A DNA stretch of 64,000 nucleotides from Chrysomallon squamiferum (taxonomy: Eukaryota > Mollusca > Gastropoda > Neomphalida > Peltospiridae): assembly GCA_012295275.1 (NCBI GenBank), contig CM022672.1, forward strand, positions 7,812,884 to 7,876,883, in the 5' to 3' direction. A program made the position numbers and the translations under genes. Every line of letters begins with the position of its first letter. Position 1 is the first letter of the stretch. Of this stretch, positions 63,490 through 64,000 are shown piece after piece. The notes beneath the pieces are model-generated. The model saw nothing but the letters and a program-made list of their open reading frames with translations. It ran no database searches and was not told the DNA's origin.

Positions 63490-64000
63490 ACTGCTGACAA
63501 TACTACTTCAGCGGAGATTATATTTCATGATTTTCTTGTTGCTGTTGTTGTTTTTAAATCTCTCTTTTTACCTCAAATACTTGCAATGTCGCTGACATGC
63601 AGGGCAAACTGTCAGAAGAATGCGTCTTACGCTACGCTGCAGAATTCTCATTTCACCGCAGAAGACAACAGGCTAAACCAACCATTTCCGTGAGGCAGAC
63701 ATAACTAAAGTTTGCATTTCACAAATAACTCCACTGTTAGAGATCAATAAAGACAGGCGGATCCTAAAATTATGTCTGGATTGTGCAGAGTTTGTTTTTC
63801 ACAACTCGTCACATGTCAGTGGTTTAGCACACCGTGGTGGTGATTTCTTCAAGCGACACATTAACTGTCAGTCGACCATATACCACCATGAGGCAGACTG
63901 AACATTCTATGTACACAGTCAACAAGACCATGCAGCAATCAGCTAATTTAATAGTTTAATCTTTTCAGAAACACTACATGAAGCAACCTGTTAAGAATAG
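63490..64000. other. Right-edge stretch without an identified gene
   Basis: Less AT-rich than the preceding kilobases, with several CpG (aatgcgtcttacgctacgc). No homologous coding frame was recognised. It may be promoter or UTR of the RGS12-like gene. Confidence 0.35.

Noticed and set aside
1-64000. CRISPR arrays, prophage, bacterial operons, endogenous virus genes, intact transposase or reverse transcriptase
   Set aside because: None was seen. All direct repeats are microsatellites, minisatellites or decayed tandem units, and no polymerase, integrase or capsid-like frame is present.

Overview
This window is animal genomic DNA. It is strongly AT-rich, has spliced genes with GT/AG introns, long AT-rich intergenic stretches and many short microsatellites. 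The proteins are clearly bilaterian, and one degenerate repeat near 21.7-21.9 kb resembles mid-copy repeats I associate with mollusc genomes, so a gastropod-like mollusc is the best guess. That taxon call is an inference. I see no bacterial, viral, CRISPR or intact transposon content.

Layout. (1) 3-1142 (+): the 3' part of a C2H2 zinc-finger gene that continues off the left edge. (2) 2.36-9.2 kb: intergenic DNA with microsatellites. (3) 10346-12939 (-): a complete four-exon cyclin J gene with a probable 1 kb 3' UTR. (4) 12.95-22.0 kb: a large intergenic region with several GC-elevated, non-coding-looking islands that may be regulatory. (5) 22043-23398 (-) and 26103-27119 (-): two paralogous Myb/SANT-like (trihelix-type) DNA-binding proteins in tandem, each with an intronless coding region and a probable non-coding first exon upstream. 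(6) 28352-28696 (-): an orphan ORF of uncertain reality. (7) 31778-36523 (+): an eight-coding-exon orthologue of human C2orf42, with a probable promoter and non-coding first exon at about 30.7-30.86 kb. (8) 40112 to about 60 kb (-), possibly to 63.5 kb: a gene of the RGS12/RGS14/loco family. Its order is RGS domain, two Ras-binding domains, GoLoco motif and a long tail, in 15 well-supported coding exons plus candidate alternative first exons.

The exon models were built by hand. I required acceptor AG, donor GT, phase continuity and continuity with the remembered vertebrate family members. All internal junctions of the cyclin J, C2orf42-like and RGS12-like genes keep frame.

There is no operon-like cooperation here. 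The genes are separate eukaryotic units: a transcription factor, a cell-cycle cyclin, two DNA-binding paralogues, a conserved protein of unknown function and a G-protein/Ras signalling scaffold. The most interesting points are the shared duplicated architecture of the two Myb/SANT-like paralogues, the phase-compatible alternative N-termini and PDZ-ligand C-terminus of the RGS12-like gene, a decayed ~59-bp tandem array that runs into a splice acceptor of the C2orf42 gene, and a SWIM-like zinc motif in the C2orf42 protein. I found no convincing new multi-gene system.
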